From the NCBI RefSeq assembly GCF_014654675.1, contig NZ_BNBC01000056.1:1-60324 (forward strand): a stretch of 60,324 nucleotides of DNA, in the 5' to 3' direction. A program made the position numbers and the translations under genes. A model generated the notes under the pieces. It searched no databases. It had not been told where the DNA came from and saw only the letters and a program-made list of their open reading frames with translations. The DNA comes from Streptomyces spiralis. GTDB lineage: Bacteria; Actinomycetota; Actinomycetes; Streptomycetales; Streptomycetaceae. Shown in pieces: positions 1 to 8,511 of the stretch (positions are counted from its first letter, which is position 1; the number at the start of each line of letters is the position of its first letter).

Positions 1-2
1 TC

Positions 3-164
3 CCGCGCACGGAGGAGGTCGAGCTGTCCTGGAAGATCCTCGACCCCATCGAGGAGTACTGGGACAAGCACGGCAGGGCCGTGCAGTACCCATCCGGGAC
101 CTGGGGGCCGGCCGAGGCGGACGAGATGCTCGCACGAGACGGACGGAGCTGGCGCCGGCCATGA
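3..164 (+). CDS. zwf: Glucose-6-phosphate dehydrogenase, C-terminal 53 residues (partial)
   Basis: The reading frame enters from the left edge and stops at 162-164. The visible tail contains ELSWKILDPIEEYW followed by a YPSGTWGP segment, which is the typical C-terminus of bacterial NADP-dependent glucose-6-phosphate dehydrogenase. This enzyme oxidises glucose 6-phosphate to 6-phosphogluconolactone at the head of the oxidative pentose-phosphate pathway. The stop codon overlaps the opcA start (ATGA), so the two are probably translationally coupled. The neighbouring opcA, pgi and gnd confirm the assignment. Catalytic and cofactor regions lie outside the window. Confidence 0.9.
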   Translation, partial: PRTEEVELSWKILDPIEEYWDKHGRAVQYPSGTWGPAEADEMLARDGRSWRRP

Positions 165-1087
165 AGATAGACCTCACGAACACCACAGCGGGCGCCATCG
201 ATCGCGCCCTGGTCCGCGGCCGCCGGGCCATCGGCACACCGGCCGTGGGCATGGTGCTCACCCTCGTCATCGTCACCGACGAGGAGAACGCCTACGACGC
301 CCTCAAGGCCGCCGGTGACGCCTCCCGCGAGCACCCCTCGCGCACCCTGGTCGTCATCAAGCGGCACACCCGGGCGGCCCATGAGCGCACCCTTCCTCGG
401 CTCGACGCCGAGGTCCGGGTGGGTTACGAGGCCGGCACCGGTGAGACGGTGGTGCTGCGTATGTACGGCGAGGTTTCCGAGCACGCCGACTCGGTCGTGC
501 TGCCGCTGCTGCTGCCGGACGCACCGGTCGTCGTGTGGTGGCCGGTGAACGGCCCGCTCGACCCGGCGAACGACCCGCTCGGCGCGCTGGCCCAGCGCCG
601 GATCACCGACCTGTACGCGGTCGAGGACCCCATGGCGACGCTCCAGGCCCGGGTCCGCTCGTACGCGCCAGGCGACACCGACCTCGCCTGGACCCGGCTG
701 ACCCTGTGGCGCTCCATGCTGGCCGCCGCCCTGGACCAGGCGCGGGTGCCGGTGATCTCGGCGACCGTCGAGGCCGAGGCGGAGAACCCGGCCGCCGAGC
801 TGCTCGCCCGCTGGCTGGAGGCGCGGCTCGGCGTCACCGTCGACCGGGTGGACAGCGCCGGTCCGGTGGTCACCGCCGTGCGCCTGGGCACGGCCGGCGG
901 CGAGATCGTCATCGACCGGCCCGAGGGCCCGCTCGCCACGCTGAGCCTGCCCGGCCAGCCCCCGCGGTCCCTCGCGCTGAAGGTCCGCCCCACCTCCGAA
1001 CTCATCGCCGAGGAGCTCAGGCGCCTCGACTCCGACGAGATGTACGCCATCGCCCTTCACGGCGACGGCTCCCGAGGAACCAACTGA
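161..1087 (+). CDS. opcA: Glucose-6-phosphate dehydrogenase assembly protein OpcA
   Basis: A 308-residue protein starting MKIDLTNTTAGAIDRAL, the usual OpcA opening. OpcA is an actinobacterial and cyanobacterial partner required for full activity or assembly of glucose-6-phosphate dehydrogenase. The VVWWPV segment near residue 125 and the RRITDLYAVEDP stretch that follows are familiar from the family. The ATG lies inside the zwf stop region (ATGA overlap), which fixes the start and argues for coupled synthesis in a 1:1 ratio with Zwf. Length is normal. The stop is one base before the pgi ATG, so it belongs to the same transcript. Confidence 0.93.
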   Translation: MKIDLTNTTAGAIDRALVRGRRAIGTPAVGMVLTLVIVTDEENAYDALKAAGDASREHPSRTLVVIKRHTRAAHERTLPRLDAEVRVGYEAGTGETVVLRMYGEVSEHADSVVLPLLLPDAPVVVWWPVNGPLDPANDPLGALAQRRITDLYAVEDPMATLQARVRSYAPGDTDLAWTRLTLWRSMLAAALDQARVPVISATVEAEAENPAAELLARWLEARLGVTVDRVDSAGPVVTAVRLGTAGGEIVIDRPEGPLATLSLPGQPPRSLALKVRPTSELIAEELRRLDSDEMYAIALHGDGSRGTN

Positions 1088-1088
1088 C

Positions 1089-2738
1089 ATGTCACACATC
1101 CAACGGCCCCATCAGAGACCCGAGTGGACCGCGCTGGCCGAGCACCGTGAGGAGCTCGGCCAGGTGCGGCTGCGCGAGCTGTTCGCCGCCGACACGGACC
1201 GCGGCACCGGCCACGCGCTGCGCGTGGGCGACCTGTACGTCGACTACTCCAAGAACCTCGTCACCGACAAGACGCTGCGGCTGCTGCGTGAGCTGGCCGC
1301 GGCCACCGACGTATTCGGGCTGCGGGACGCCATGTTCCGCGGTGAGAAGATCAACGTCACCGAGGACCGTGCCGTGCTGCACACCGCGCTGCGCGCCTCG
1401 CGTGACGCGGTGATCGAGGTCGACGGGGAGAACGTCGTCCCAAAGGTGCACGCCGTCCTCGACCGGATGACCGACTTCGCGGACCGGGTCCGCGCCGGCA
1501 AGTGGACCGGATACACCGGCCGTCCCATCCGGAACATCGTCAACATCGGAATCGGCGGCTCCGATCTCGGCCCGGCCATGGCCTACGAGGCGCTGCGCGC
1601 CTACTCGGACCGGTCGCTCACGTTCCGCTTCGTGTCGAACGTGGACGGCGCCGACCTGCACGAGGCGGTCCGGGACCTGGACGCGGCGGAGACGCTGTTC
1701 ATCGTCGCGTCCAAGACGTTCACCACGATCGAGACGATCACCAACGCCACCTCGGCGCGCTCCTGGCTCCTGGCCGGGCTGGAAGGCCCCGACGAGGCGG
1801 TCGCCAGGCACTTCGTCGCCCTGTCGACCAACGCGGAGAAGGTCGCCGAGTTCGGCATCGACACGGCCAACATGTTCGAGTTCTGGGACTGGGTCGGCGG
1901 ACGCTACTCGTACGACTCGGCGATCGGCCTGTCCCTGATGATCGCCATCGGCCCGGACCGCTACCGGGAGATCCTCGACGGCTTCCGCATCGTCGACGAG
2001 CACTTCCGCACCGCCCCGGCCGAGGCCAACGCCCCGGTGCTTCTCGGCCTGCTGGGCGTCTGGTACGGCAACTTCTTCGGCGCGCAGACGCACGCGGTGC
2101 TGCCGTACAGCCACTACCTGTCGAAGTTCACCGCCTACCTCCAGCAGCTCGACATGGAGTCCAACGGCAAGTCGGTGGACCGCGACGGCCACCCGGTGGA
2201 GTGGCAGACCGGACCGGTGGTGTGGGGTACGTCCGGCACCAACGGGCAGCACGCCTACTACCAGCTCATCCACCAGGGCACCAAGCTCATCCCCGCGGAC
2301 TTCATCGGCTTCGCCGAACCGGTCGCCGAGCTGAGCGACGAACTGAAGGCCCAGCACGACCTGCTGATGGCCAACTTCTTCGCGCAGACGCAGGCGCTGG
2401 CCTTCGGCAAGACACCGGACGAGGTACGCGCTGAGGGTGTGCCGGAGGAGCTGGTGCCACACAAGACGTTCCGGGGCGACCACCCGACGACCACGATCCT
2501 CGCCCGCGAGCTGACCCCGTCGGTGCTCGGCCAGCTCGTCGCCCTCTACGAGCACAAGGTGTTCGTCCAGGGCGCGATCTGGAACATCGACTCCTTCGAC
2601 CAGTGGGGCGTCGAACTCGGCAAGGTCCTCGCCAAGCGCGTCGAACCCGCCCTCACCGAAGGCACCGACATCCCCGGTCTCGACCCCTCCACCAAGGCCC
2701 TCGTCACCGCCTACCGAGAGCTGAAGGAAGTGCACTGA
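1089..2738 (+). CDS. pgi: Glucose-6-phosphate isomerase
   Basis: A 549-residue full-length phosphoglucose isomerase, interconverting glucose 6-phosphate and fructose 6-phosphate in the cytoplasm. Visible signatures are GIGGSDLGP near residue 155 (phosphate-binding loop), VGGRYS near 267 (family signature), MESNGKS near 355 carrying the catalytic Glu, and WGVELGK near 505 (second family signature). It starts one base after opcA ends and is followed one base later by gnd. Placing pgi inside an oxidative pentose-phosphate operon would let fructose 6-phosphate made by the non-oxidative branch re-enter as glucose 6-phosphate (a cycle, inferred from layout). Confidence 0.96.
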   Translation: MSHIQRPHQRPEWTALAEHREELGQVRLRELFAADTDRGTGHALRVGDLYVDYSKNLVTDKTLRLLRELAAATDVFGLRDAMFRGEKINVTEDRAVLHTALRASRDAVIEVDGENVVPKVHAVLDRMTDFADRVRAGKWTGYTGRPIRNIVNIGIGGSDLGPAMAYEALRAYSDRSLTFRFVSNVDGADLHEAVRDLDAAETLFIVASKTFTTIETITNATSARSWLLAGLEGPDEAVARHFVALSTNAEKVAEFGIDTANMFEFWDWVGGRYSYDSAIGLSLMIAIGPDRYREILDGFRIVDEHFRTAPAEANAPVLLGLLGVWYGNFFGAQTHAVLPYSHYLSKFTAYLQQLDMESNGKSVDRDGHPVEWQTGPVVWGTSGTNGQHAYYQLIHQGTKLIPADFIGFAEPVAELSDELKAQHDLLMANFFAQTQALAFGKTPDEVRAEGVPEELVPHKTFRGDHPTTTILARELTPSVLGQLVALYEHKVFVQGAIWNIDSFDQWGVELGKVLAKRVEPALTEGTDIPGLDPSTKALVTAYRELKEVH

Positions 2739-2739
2739 C

Positions 2740-3621
2740 ATGCAGATCGGTCTCATCGGTCTCGGCAAGATGGGCGGCAACATGCGCGAGCGCCTGCGCA
2801 ACGCCGGCCACAGCGTCATCGGCTACGACACCAACCCCGGGGTCTCCGACGTGGCGGACCTCGCCGACCTGGTCCAGAAGTTGGAAGCACCACGCGCTGT
2901 GTGGGTGATGGTGCCGGCCGGAGCCGCCACGCAGTCCGCCGTCGACGACCTGAAAGAGTTGCTCTCCCCTGGCGATATCGTCGTCGACGGTGGCAACTCC
3001 CGCTGGACGGACGACGAGAAGCACGCCGACGAACTGGGCGAGCACGGCATCGGCTTCGTCGATGCCGGCGTCTCCGGCGGCGTCTGGGGCCTGAAGAACG
3101 GCTACGCCCTCATGGTCGGCGGCGAGCAGGAGCACGTCGACCGCCTCGAGCCGGTCTTCGACGCCCTCAAGCCCGAAGGCCCCTACGGATACGTGCACGC
3201 GGGCAAGGTGGGCGCCGGGCACTTCGCGAAGATGGTCCACAACGGCATCGAGTACGCGATGATGCAGGCCTACGCCGAGGGCTGGGAACTGCTGGAGAAG
3301 GTCGACTCCGTGGACAACGTCCGCGAGGTCTTCCGCTCCTGGCAGGAGGGCACCGTCATCCGCTCGTGGCTCCTCGACCTCGCCGTCAACGCCCTCGACG
3401 AGGACCAGCATCTGGACAAACTCCGCGGCTGTGCCGCCGACTCCGGCGAGGGACGCTGGACCGTCGAGGCGGCCATCGACAACGCCGTCCCGCTCCCCGC
3501 GATCACCGCCTCTCTCTTCGCCCGGTTCGCCTCCCGCCAGGAGGACTCCCCGCAGATGAAGATGATCGCCGCGCTGCGCAACCAGTTCGGCGGCCACGCC
3601 GTCGAGTCGGCGAGGAGGTAG
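2740..3621 (+). CDS. gnd: 6-phosphogluconate dehydrogenase, short (YqeC/NAD-type) form
   Basis: A 293-residue protein with the Rossmann motif GLGKMG at residues 7-12, DGGNSRWTD near 85 and the catalytic KMVHNGIEY segment near 162. It decarboxylates 6-phosphogluconate to ribulose 5-phosphate. The length is that of the short class (about 300 residues) rather than the roughly 470-residue E. coli type; short forms are often NAD-preferring, which is inferred here and not visible. It follows pgi after one base and is followed after six bases by a phosphatase-fold gene. This second-copy style of pentose-phosphate cluster is known from Streptomyces. Confidence 0.92.
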   Translation: MQIGLIGLGKMGGNMRERLRNAGHSVIGYDTNPGVSDVADLADLVQKLEAPRAVWVMVPAGAATQSAVDDLKELLSPGDIVVDGGNSRWTDDEKHADELGEHGIGFVDAGVSGGVWGLKNGYALMVGGEQEHVDRLEPVFDALKPEGPYGYVHAGKVGAGHFAKMVHNGIEYAMMQAYAEGWELLEKVDSVDNVREVFRSWQEGTVIRSWLLDLAVNALDEDQHLDKLRGCAADSGEGRWTVEAAIDNAVPLPAITASLFARFASRQEDSPQMKMIAALRNQFGGHAVESARR

Positions 3622-3627
3622 ACACCG

Positions 3628-4287
3628 ATGGGAGATCTCCTACTGGTCCGGCACGGCGAAACACCGTGGACCGTTTCACGCCGGCACACCAGTTTCACGG
3701 ACGTTCCGCTCACCGCTCGCGGTGAGGAACAGGCGCGGGCTGTAACGCCGTTACTGGCCGGACGCCCGATTGCGGCGGCGTTCGTCAGTCCTCTCAGCCG
3801 CGCCCTGCGCACCGCGGAGCTGGCCGGCCTCGTCGGCGCGGAGACCATGCCCGAGCTGCACGAATGGAACTACGGCGGCTACGAAGGCATCACCACGGCC
3901 GAGATTCACCGCACCCGGCCCGACTGGAACCTGTGGACCGACGGAACGCCGTCCGTGCCGGGCGTACCGGCGGGCGAGAGCCCGGAGGCCGTGGGCTTGC
4001 GGGCGGACCGCGTCCTGGCGCGCCTGGAACCGCTGCTGATGGACCCGGATGCGGGTGATGTGGTGCTGGTCGCGCACGGGCACTTCCTCCGGGTGCTCAC
4101 CGCACGTCGGCTGGGCCTGCCGCCCGCCGCCGGGGCGCTCTTCGTCCTCGACACGGGGGCCGTCAGCCGGTTGGGCACCGAGCACGCGCGACCCGCGCTG
4201 ACCGCGTGGAACATGACCGCCCGCATGCCGATGGTGGGCGGCCCGGGCGTTCCCCGGCCGTCATCACCGGCCGGGGCGCACGGCTGA
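3628..4287 (+). CDS. Histidine phosphatase superfamily protein (phosphoglycerate-mutase fold)
   Basis: A 219-residue protein. The catalytic LLLVRHGE motif occupies residues 4-11, with the phospho-accepting His at 9; a second catalytic His is in VAHGHFLRVL near residue 147, and Arg/Glu residues of the pocket lie in SPLSRALRTAEL and MPELHEWNYG. The family hydrolyses or transfers phosphate on small sugars or nucleotides; the substrate cannot be read from sequence. Six bases after gnd, it is most simply a sugar-phosphate phosphatase of the pentose-phosphate operon. The proline- and glycine-rich tail after residue 205 is low complexity. Confidence 0.8.
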   Translation: MGDLLLVRHGETPWTVSRRHTSFTDVPLTARGEEQARAVTPLLAGRPIAAAFVSPLSRALRTAELAGLVGAETMPELHEWNYGGYEGITTAEIHRTRPDWNLWTDGTPSVPGVPAGESPEAVGLRADRVLARLEPLLMDPDAGDVVLVAHGHFLRVLTARRLGLPPAAGALFVLDTGAVSRLGTEHARPALTAWNMTARMPMVGGPGVPRPSSPAGAHG

Positions 4288-4339
4288 CCCCGTTCGACAG
4301 GCCCCACCGCCATGCCCCCTTACTCTGGAGAGCCCTCTC

Positions 4340-5764
4340 GTGACCCTCACCCGTCCCCCCAGCCCCGCCGCCTCGTCCCTGCCCACGCCCGCGCTCGGCC
4401 GGGTCACCTACATAGCCGCCGTGGCCGCGATCGGTGGTTTCCTGTTCGGCTACGACAGTGCGGTCATCAACGGCGCGGTGACCGGCATCCAGCACCACTT
4501 CGACGTCGGTACCAGCCAGACAGGCACGATCGTGGCCGTGGCCCTGCTCGGGTCGGCGCTCGGCGCATCGGTGGCGGGGCGGCTCGCGGAGCGTGTGGGG
4601 CGCCTGCGCGTGATGCAGCTCGCCGCCACCCTGTTCACGGTCAGCGCCCTCGGTTCGGCGTTGCCGTTCGCGGCCTGGGACCTGGGCGCCTGGCGGTTCG
4701 CGGGCGGCATCGCCATCGGTCTCGCCTCGCTGATCGGTCCGACGTATATCGCCGAAGTGGCTCCGCCCGCGTACCGGGGGCGGCTGGCGTCGTTCCAGCA
4801 AGCGGCCATCGTTCTCGGGATCACGGCCTCGCAGCTCGTCAACTGGGCCATCGCCAAGGGGGCGGGCGGTCGCAGTGAGGGCGCGCTCGGTCCCCTCGAC
4901 GCATGGCAGTGGATGCTGATGACGGCGTTCGTCCCCGCAGTGGTCTACTTCGTCCTGGCCTCGCGTATCCCGGAGTCTCCGCACTATCTGGTCTCGGCGG
5001 GGCGCCTCGCCGCGGCCGGTGCGGCGGTCCGGGACATCGAGGGCCCGGGAGCGGACGAGGACACGCGGATCGCCGAGATCACGCAGGCGCTGCGCAACAC
5101 CCACAAGCCGAGGATCCGCGACCTGTTCGGCGGACGGGCGGGGCTGCTTCCGGTGGTGTGGGCCGGCATCGGTCTGGCCGTCTTCCAGCAGCTCGTCGGC
5201 ATCAACGTGATCTTCTACTACTCGTCCGTGCTGTGGCAGTCGGTCGGCATCGAGCAGTCCAGCTCGCTCCTCATCAGCCTGTCCACGTCGATCATCAACA
5301 TCGTCGGCACCGTCGTCGCGGTCCTTCTCATCGACCGGGTGGGCCGCAAGCCCCTGGCACTGGCCGGATCGGTCGGCATGGCGGTCTCGTTGGGGCTCGC
5401 CGCGTGGGCCTTCTCGTACAAGACGGGCACTGGCGACGACATCGGCATCCCGGACACGCAGGGGACGGTAGCCCTCGTCGCCGCGCACGCCTTCGTCTTC
5501 TTCTTCGCGGCGTCCTGGGGCGTGGTGCTGTGGGTGATGGTCGGCGAGATGTTCCCCCTGCGGATCCGGGCGGCCGCCATCTCCGTGGCCACCGCGTTCA
5601 ACTGGATCGCCAACTGGGCCGTCACGGAGTCCTTCCCGCCGATTTCGGAGTGGAACCTGTCCGCCAGTTACAGCATCTACGCGGCCTTCGCCGTGCTGTC
5701 CGCCGTCTTCGTGGCGGTGGTCGTCAAGGAGACCAAGGGCACCCGGCTCGGAGAGACCGACTGA
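4340..5764 (+). CDS. Sugar porter family MFS transporter
   Basis: A 474-residue, twelve-helix major facilitator of the sugar porter family. Signatures: GGFLFGYDSAVINGAV in helix 1, RLAERVGRLRV between helices 2 and 3, RIPESPHYL after helix 6 and DRVGRKPLAL in the second half. It most likely imports a hexose by proton symport, feeding the adjacent pentose-phosphate enzymes. The chosen start is GTG at 4340 (VTLTRPPSP). The gene begins 53 bp after the phosphatase gene and may share its transcript. Its stop lies 6 bp from the end of the convergent HxlR gene. Confidence 0.88.
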   Translation: MTLTRPPSPAASSLPTPALGRVTYIAAVAAIGGFLFGYDSAVINGAVTGIQHHFDVGTSQTGTIVAVALLGSALGASVAGRLAERVGRLRVMQLAATLFTVSALGSALPFAAWDLGAWRFAGGIAIGLASLIGPTYIAEVAPPAYRGRLASFQQAAIVLGITASQLVNWAIAKGAGGRSEGALGPLDAWQWMLMTAFVPAVVYFVLASRIPESPHYLVSAGRLAAAGAAVRDIEGPGADEDTRIAEITQALRNTHKPRIRDLFGGRAGLLPVVWAGIGLAVFQQLVGINVIFYYSSVLWQSVGIEQSSSLLISLSTSIINIVGTVVAVLLIDRVGRKPLALAGSVGMAVSLGLAAWAFSYKTGTGDDIGIPDTQGTVALVAAHAFVFFFAASWGVVLWVMVGEMFPLRIRAAAISVATAFNWIANWAVTESFPPISEWNLSASYSIYAAFAVLSAVFVAVVVKETKGTRLGETD

Positions 5765-5770
5765 CCGGGG

Positions 5771-6136
5771 TCAGGCTTCGGCGTCCGCGCGTTCCCGCGC
5801 CTCCAGCATCGCGTCGGCGTTGCGCTCGGCCCAGTCCTTGACCGCGGCGATGGGCTCCAGCAGGGACCGTCCCAGATCCGTGAGCCGGTACTCGACCTTG
5901 GGCGGCACTACCGCGTACACCGTGCGGTCCACCAAGCCGTCCCGTTCCAGGCCCCGCAGGGTCTGCGTCAGGACTTTGGGGGTCACCTCGCCGACGCGCT
6001 CCCTCAGTTCCGAGAAACGGTGCACGCCATCGCTCAGCGCGATGACGATCAGCAACGTCCACTTGTCGCCGATCCGGTTGAGGACGACACGCGAAGGGCA
6101 GGCCGGGTCGAGCACGTTCTTTCGCATGGTTTCCAT
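5771..6136 (-). CDS. HxlR-family winged-helix transcriptional regulator
   Basis: A 121-residue protein from METMRKNVLDPACPSR. The HxlR core is clear: RIGDKWTLLIVIAL, then FSELRERVGEVTPKVLTQTLRGLERDGLVDR and a wing ending VEYRLTDLGRSL. A Cys in the DPACPSR segment is the position often used for redox or aldehyde sensing in QorR/HypR-type members (inference). A longer in-frame start exists upstream, but it would read through the divergent promoter. The gene faces away from the epimerase-like gene at 6234, the usual arrangement of an HxlR protein and its target. Confidence 0.85.
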   Translation of the reverse strand: METMRKNVLDPACPSRVVLNRIGDKWTLLIVIALSDGVHRFSELRERVGEVTPKVLTQTLRGLERDGLVDRTVYAVVPPKVEYRLTDLGRSLLEPIAAVKDWAERNADAMLEARERADAEA

Positions 6137-6142
6137 GAGGTG

Positions 6143-6170
6143 AGTATCGCACTTTGAAGTACTCAGTATC
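6143..6170. promoter_or_regulatory. Candidate HxlR operator between the divergent genes
   Basis: AGTATC occurs at 6143-6148 and again at 6165-6170, 22 bp apart (two helical turns), with the palindrome AGTACT at 6158-6163 between them. The stretch is AT-rich for this DNA and lies between two divergent start codons. Binding by the HxlR protein is inferred. Confidence 0.4.
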
Positions 6171-6233
6171 CAATCCATACCATGGTTGTCAGTGAGCGAC
6201 GAACAACGCGCTCTAGAACCTGGAGAGTTCGCC

Positions 6234-7118
6234 ATGCAGGTATTTCTGACGGGCGGTACCGGCTACATCGGTTCGGCGGTGCTCCGCCGTCTCGTCGCCG
6301 ACGGACACCATGTCACCGCCCTGGTGCGCAGCGAGGCGTCCGCGGCCAAGGTCACCGCGGCCGGGGCGACGGCTCTCGACGCCGACATCACCGACACGGC
6401 CTGGCTCGCCGAGCAGATGGCCCAGGTGGACGGGACGATACACACCGCCAGCCCGGGTGACGCCACGAGCGCCGCCGTGGACGCATCCGTCGCGGAGGCG
6501 GCGGCCAAGGTGTACACCGACACCGGCAAGCCCTACGTGCACACCAGCGGCATCTGGGTCTACGGCGACGGCGACGCCATCACCGAGGACTCCGCCTTCG
6601 CGGCACCCACCCTGGTCGCCTGGCGCGAGGAAATCGAGAAGAAGGCTCTCTCGATCGCCGGCGCCCGACCCGTCGTCGTGGTCCCGGGCGTGGTGTACGG
6701 CCACGGCGGTGGCGTGCCCAACCTGATCTCCGGTGCGCCCCGTGACGACGACGGTGCCCTGAGGCTCGTGGGCGACGGCTCTCAGCACTGGGTCACGGTC
6801 CACGTGGAGGACCTGGCCGACCTGTACGTCCGGGCCCTGAAGGGCGGCCGTGGCGGCTCGTACTACATCGCCTCGGACGGTGACAACCCCACCGTCCGGG
6901 AGCTGGGTTCCGCGGCGGCCCGCGCGGCCGGCACCGGCGCCGTCCGCGCGGAGAGCGCCGCGGAGACCCGCGCCCGCCTCGGTGAGCTGTTCGCCGACGC
7001 GCTGCTGCTGAACCAGCGCGCGACTGGTGCCCGTGCCCGCGACGAGCTGGGCTGGCAGCCCGGACAAACCTCGCTGGTGGAGGAGCTGGAGCGCGGTAGC
7101 TACGCACCCACCGCGTAG
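6234..7118 (+). CDS. NAD(P)-dependent epimerase/dehydratase-like (atypical SDR) protein
   Basis: A 294-residue extended or atypical short-chain dehydrogenase with the Rossmann loop GGTGYIG at residues 7-13. The start MQVFLTGGTGYIG is chosen because family members begin directly at the beta strand; an upstream ATG at 6186 would overlap the regulatory region. HTSGIWVYGDG and VVVPGVVYGHGGG correspond to the middle and substrate-proximal segments. A classical YxxxK pair is not obvious, as in NmrA-like or cinnamoyl-CoA-reductase-like proteins. The substrate is unknown. It is probably controlled by the divergent HxlR protein, and a strong hairpin follows the stop. Confidence 0.82.
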   Translation: MQVFLTGGTGYIGSAVLRRLVADGHHVTALVRSEASAAKVTAAGATALDADITDTAWLAEQMAQVDGTIHTASPGDATSAAVDASVAEAAAKVYTDTGKPYVHTSGIWVYGDGDAITEDSAFAAPTLVAWREEIEKKALSIAGARPVVVVPGVVYGHGGGVPNLISGAPRDDDGALRLVGDGSQHWVTVHVEDLADLYVRALKGGRGGSYYIASDGDNPTVRELGSAAARAAGTGAVRAESAAETRARLGELFADALLLNQRATGARARDELGWQPGQTSLVEELERGSYAPTA

Positions 7119-7149
7119 CGGAGGCCGTAGGCGCGGAGGCGCCTGGTCA

Positions 7150-7177
7150 GTGCCCCGGCCTGCAACGGCCGGGGCAC
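7150..7177 (+). terminator. Rho-independent-type hairpin after the SDR gene
   Basis: A perfect 11-bp stem (7150-7160 with 7167-7177) and a 6-nt loop lie 31 bp after the stop. There is no long T tract, as is common in Streptomyces. Confidence 0.75.
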
Positions 7178-7492
7178 TTCGCTCAGTGCGCGAAGTCGTC
7201 GCATCTCTCCCGGTCCTCGCCGTCAGGCCGAGCAGCGGCCCGTGATCGGCCGTCACCCGCAGCGCCGACACGGTCGTCCACCCGGCGGACTGCCGCACGT
7301 CCTAAGCCCAGTGGCCGCGGCTGCCCACCCCGCAGTTCTTCCCGCCGCCGTACGTACTGGCGTGGGTGACGAGGGCGTGAACCCCGGATGGGAACCGGTC
7401 CAGATGGGCCCGCAACCGGCCCTGTCAGTAATGGGGGTTGCCCGCCTGCGGCCGTCTTCAGCTATGTGGGTATCGGCGCGAGACCACCGTCG
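7178..7492. other. Gene-free stretch
   Basis: No reading frame with recognisable homology or codon bias is seen on either strand between the hairpin and the end of the MmyB-type gene. Base composition is less GC-biased than its neighbours. It may be the remnant of a lost gene. Confidence 0.4.
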
Positions 7493-8344
7493 TCAGCTTG
7501 TGGGAAGTGACCGACTCCCCCCGAAGTAATGATGATTACTAGTGAGAGCAGAACCCTCGCAGGGAGTGTCCCCCCGCTCGCCTCCCTCCCAGGGCCGGTA
7601 GACCACGGCCTGCAGGCCGGGGACCACCGGAGACTCCAGCGCCTCGTAGGCCAGGTCCAGGTGCCCCAGCTCCTGGTGATGCATCAGCTTTCTCCCGCTT
7701 CCCTTTCGCATAATGGGATACCGCTGCCAGATGTCACGGAATTCCAAACTTCGGGACTTCAGTTCCGCTACCACTTCCCGCACTTCACGATTCTCCGGAT
7801 AAATCGCCGCGGAGGCGCGCAGAACACCGACAGAACACCGGGCAGCAGATCCCCAGTCCGGATAGAAACTCCTGCCTTCGTCGCTCAGGAACACTTCCGC
7901 GACGATGTTCCTGCCGACGACGTCTTCACCGTAGAGAAGACGCGCCCCCATGTTCCCGGCGCGTACTGTCCCGCTCGCGTCGAGGAGAATCGCCGGGTCG
8001 GTGAGCTGGTGTTCCACCAAGGTTTTCAGTCCGCTCGCCGAGGCGGGGTGCCTACGGCTCCCCGGGGCCGCCTCAGGACGCGCGAGCACGCGCAGGTGCG
8101 CCGTCTCGTCCTCGCCGAGACCAAGCGCTGCGCTCAGACCGGCGATCACCTTGGTCGACGGGTTGGTCTCCCGTCCCTGTTCGAGACGCACATAGTAGTC
8201 AACGCTCACGCCGGCGCGGGACGCGACCTCCTCCCGACGCAGCCCAGGGACACGGCGCCGCGTCCCCGTCGACACGGGAGCCGGGGGCCGGGCGGCCCGG
8301 CGTCGGGACCGGAGGAACTCTCCCAGGGGCGTGACGGAAGCCAC
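7493..8344 (-). CDS. XRE-family regulator with MmyB-like ligand-binding domain
   Basis: A 283-residue protein from GTG at 8344 (VASVTPLGEFLRSRRR). The N-terminal HTH shows RRRVPGLRREEVASRAGVS then YYVRLEQGRE, followed by the MmyB-type sensor region (ILLDASGTVRAGNMGARLL, FLSDEGRSFYPDW). MmyB-type regulators typically sit divergent to one enzyme gene; here that is the amidohydrolase. The C-terminal tail after the GLQAVVY segment does not resemble the usual TAEPGSPS ending, unlike its paralogue at 29628, so the last 40 residues may have been altered by recombination or frameshift. Codon use is less GC-rich than its neighbours. Confidence 0.82.
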   Translation of the reverse strand: MASVTPLGEFLRSRRRAARPPAPVSTGTRRRVPGLRREEVASRAGVSVDYYVRLEQGRETNPSTKVIAGLSAALGLGEDETAHLRVLARPEAAPGSRRHPASASGLKTLVEHQLTDPAILLDASGTVRAGNMGARLLYGEDVVGRNIVAEVFLSDEGRSFYPDWGSAARCSVGVLRASAAIYPENREVREVVAELKSRSLEFRDIWQRYPIMRKGSGRKLMHHQELGHLDLAYEALESPVVPGLQAVVYRPWEGGERGDTPCEGSALTSNHHYFGGSRSLPTS

Positions 8345-8445
8345 CGCGGAACCTCGCTCTGTCGGTCGGTGTGATCGGAGCGTGCAACTACGACTGGGGG
8401 CGTCCCTATTCCCAGAGTGGCGGACCGCGCCGACTGGGTGCGGTA

Positions 8446-8454
8446 CTCCTACCA
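8446..8454. promoter_or_regulatory. Candidate MmyB-regulator operator half-site
   Basis: The 9-mer ACTCCTACC between the divergent MmyB-type gene and the amidohydrolase gene is also present at 30522-30530, between the second MmyB-type gene and its divergent partner. Confidence 0.4.
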
Positions 8455-8511
8455 TCACCATGGTTATTCTGCGGGCCTTTTCCGCTGGTTCGCGTACCGC
8501 AAGCTGGAAAC

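Noticed and set aside
1092..2819. A 575-residue open frame opposite pgi and gnd
   Set aside because: GC-rich shadow frame; the plus-strand pgi and gnd have full family motifs.
4278..4320. Possible AGTC-box before the sugar porter (CCCC-GTTC-GAC-A-GGCC)
   Set aside because: Only the GAC core and the N4 resemble the box; the GATG half is missing.
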